Shown here one piece after another: positions 14,122 through 14,823 of a stretch of 14,823 nt of DNA (the stretch's first letter is position 1; each line of letters opens with the position of its first letter). The notes beneath the pieces were generated by a model. The model was given only the letters and a program-made list of their open reading frames with translations, was not told the DNA's origin and did not search any database. Origin of the DNA: CBETVX01 sp965539935. Its GTDB lineage: Bacteria > Bacillota > Clostridia > Peptostreptococcales > Caminicellaceae. The translations under genes and the position numbers were made by a program. The stretch is taken from positions 1-14,823 of the forward strand of contig CBETVX010000062.1 in NCBI GenBank assembly GCA_965539935.1. The letters are read 5' to 3'.

Positions 14122-14619
14122 GTTACTAGCCTACCTATGAGGAATTGAAACTAACTAAGAAAAGGGTCTTAGGATATAAAGGGAAACAGTTACTAGCCTA
14201 CCTATGAGGAATTGAAACGCCCTTTTTTCTAGAATGGTAGCTACATTAGGCCCAAGGTTACTAGCCTACCTATGAGGAATTGAAACTTTGTCGCCTCATT
14301 AATTTTTCTAAACATTTCCTCAAGTTACTAGCCTACCTATGAGGAATTGAAACTCTGGATAGGCTAAAAAAGTTTGTAGCATAGTGGACGTTACTAGCCT
14401 ACCTATGAGGAATTGAAACGAAGGAAATATAACAGGCATTATTCCTAATGTTGAAAGTTACTAGCCTACCTATGAGGAATTGAAACGTGCCCTGATTTTA
14501 CCTCAAGGTTAGTGTGCTGATAAAGTTACTAGCCTACCTATGAGGAATTGAAACATTGTACCAGAGTAACCTTCTTGGTGTCCGTAATAGTTACTAGCTT
14601 ACCTATAAGGGATTGTTTA
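14122..14619 (+). CRISPR. CRISPR array: 8 repeats of 30 nt, 7 spacers, type I-B-like repeat
   Basis: Seven identical 30-nt repeats begin at 14122, 14189, 14257, 14324, 14390, 14457 and 14525. They start GTTACTAGCC and end GGAATTGAAAC. An eighth copy at 14590-14619 differs at seven positions, four of them the final AAAC, which marks the trailer end. Spacers are 37, 38, 37, 36, 37, 38 and 35 nt and all different. Orientation is therefore left to right, and processing would leave an ATTGAAAC handle. Repeat length, spacer length and this 3' end are typical of type I-B arrays in Clostridia, but similar ends occur in other type I and III systems, and no cas gene is in the window to decide. The repeat has only a weak internal CCT/AGG pairing. 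Identical repeats suggest an array still active or recently so. Confidence 0.98.
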
Positions 14620-14675
14620 AATAGGATTGACGTTAAATGTTATTTGTATTTTTTAGAATATTAATATTGGAGATA

Positions 14676-14696
14676 AGTAATGAAGATTTCATTACT
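14676..14696. repeat. 9-bp perfect hairpin in the CRISPR trailer
   Basis: AGTAATGAA (14676-14684) and TTCATTACT (14688-14696) pair perfectly around a GAT loop. There is no T-run, so it is not by itself a terminator. It lies nine bases before the larger trailer hairpin. The rest of 14620-14823 holds no gene I can support. Confidence 0.55.
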
Positions 14697-14705
14697 AGAA
14701 AAGAT

Positions 14706-14742
14706 TTAAATCCTACCTATATTAAGGTAGGATTTAATTTTT
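14706..14742 (+). terminator. 13-bp hairpin with T-run, likely CRISPR transcript terminator
   Basis: TTAAATCCTACCT (14706-14718) pairs perfectly with AGGTAGGATTTAA (14725-14737) around ATATTA, followed by five T residues. It would end the pre-crRNA about 90 nt after the last repeat. The left arm and loop contain CCTACCTAT, the same nine bases as positions 10-18 region of the CRISPR repeat core. Confidence 0.75.
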
Positions 14743-14823
14743 AACATTTTGATGGTAAATTATTGAAGGAAAAATAAATAAAATGCAGAATAATGAAAAA
14801 TAATAGCAAAATTTGAAAGAAGG

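Noticed and set aside
14692..14720. Broken ninth CRISPR repeat (TTACTAG ... CCTACCTAT with an insertion)
   Set aside because: TTACTAG is explained as part of the 9-bp trailer hairpin and CCTACCTAT as part of the terminator stem; the order is suggestive, but alignment to a single repeat needs a 13-nt insertion, so I kept it only as a question under the trailer finding.
14620..14823. Possible tracrRNA for a type II system
   Set aside because: Only 7 bases of anti-repeat (AGGTAGG) are present, too little for a repeat:anti-repeat duplex, and the array has type I-like 30-nt repeats ending in ATTGAAAC.

Overview
The window is AT-rich, densely packed and almost entirely plus-strand. Strong AGGAGG-type ribosome binding sites, extended -10 promoters (TGnTATAAT), a T-box leader and a pair of Spo0A-box-like sites all point to a low-GC Gram-positive, most likely a spore-forming member of Clostridia/Tissierellia. 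The gene order tig-clpP-clpX-lon-engB is a familiar Firmicutes arrangement. No rRNA, tRNA, insertion sequence, prophage or plasmid gene is visible, so the species cannot be fixed.

Layout. (1) Positions 2-770: the 3' part of recX (the 5' end lies outside the window) and a small two-helix membrane protein. (2) Positions 784-7380: a protein quality-control block. A promoter and attenuator-like hairpin precede tig (trigger factor), clpP and clpX, which end in a terminator. A separate promoter serves lon and the overlapping GTPase gene engB, which end in a second terminator. (3) Positions 7446-12288: leucine biosynthesis. A CodY-like operator, a near-consensus promoter and a leucine-type T-box leader with its terminator precede leuA, leuC, leuD and leuB, the whole route from 2-ketoisovalerate to 2-ketoisocaproate apart from the final transamination. 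(4) Positions 12360-14014: a membrane-anchored coiled-coil protein overlapping a secreted or anchored phosphodiester-glycosidase-domain protein. Their promoter is followed by two tandem Spo0A-box-like sites, and the unit ends in a long terminator. (5) Positions 14015-14742: an AT-rich leader, a CRISPR array of eight 30-nt repeats and seven spacers, and a trailer with two hairpins. No cas gene lies in the window.

How the parts work together. Trigger factor folds nascent chains, ClpXP and Lon remove damaged or regulatory proteins, and EngB supports assembly of the large ribosomal subunit. The leu operon appears to be under two nutritional controls, uncharged tRNA-Leu through the T-box and possibly branched-chain amino acids/GTP through CodY. 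The coiled-coil/glycosidase pair looks like a small envelope module whose expression may change at the onset of sporulation. The array is read left to right: its last repeat is degenerate and every repeat ends in ATTGAAAC, a typical 5' handle of type I-B-like crRNAs.

The genes are of well-known families. The parts most worth a second look are the non-coding ones: the Spo0A-like tandem sites, the CodY/T-box tandem, the CRISPR leader inverted repeat and the trailer hairpins that share sequence with the CRISPR repeat.
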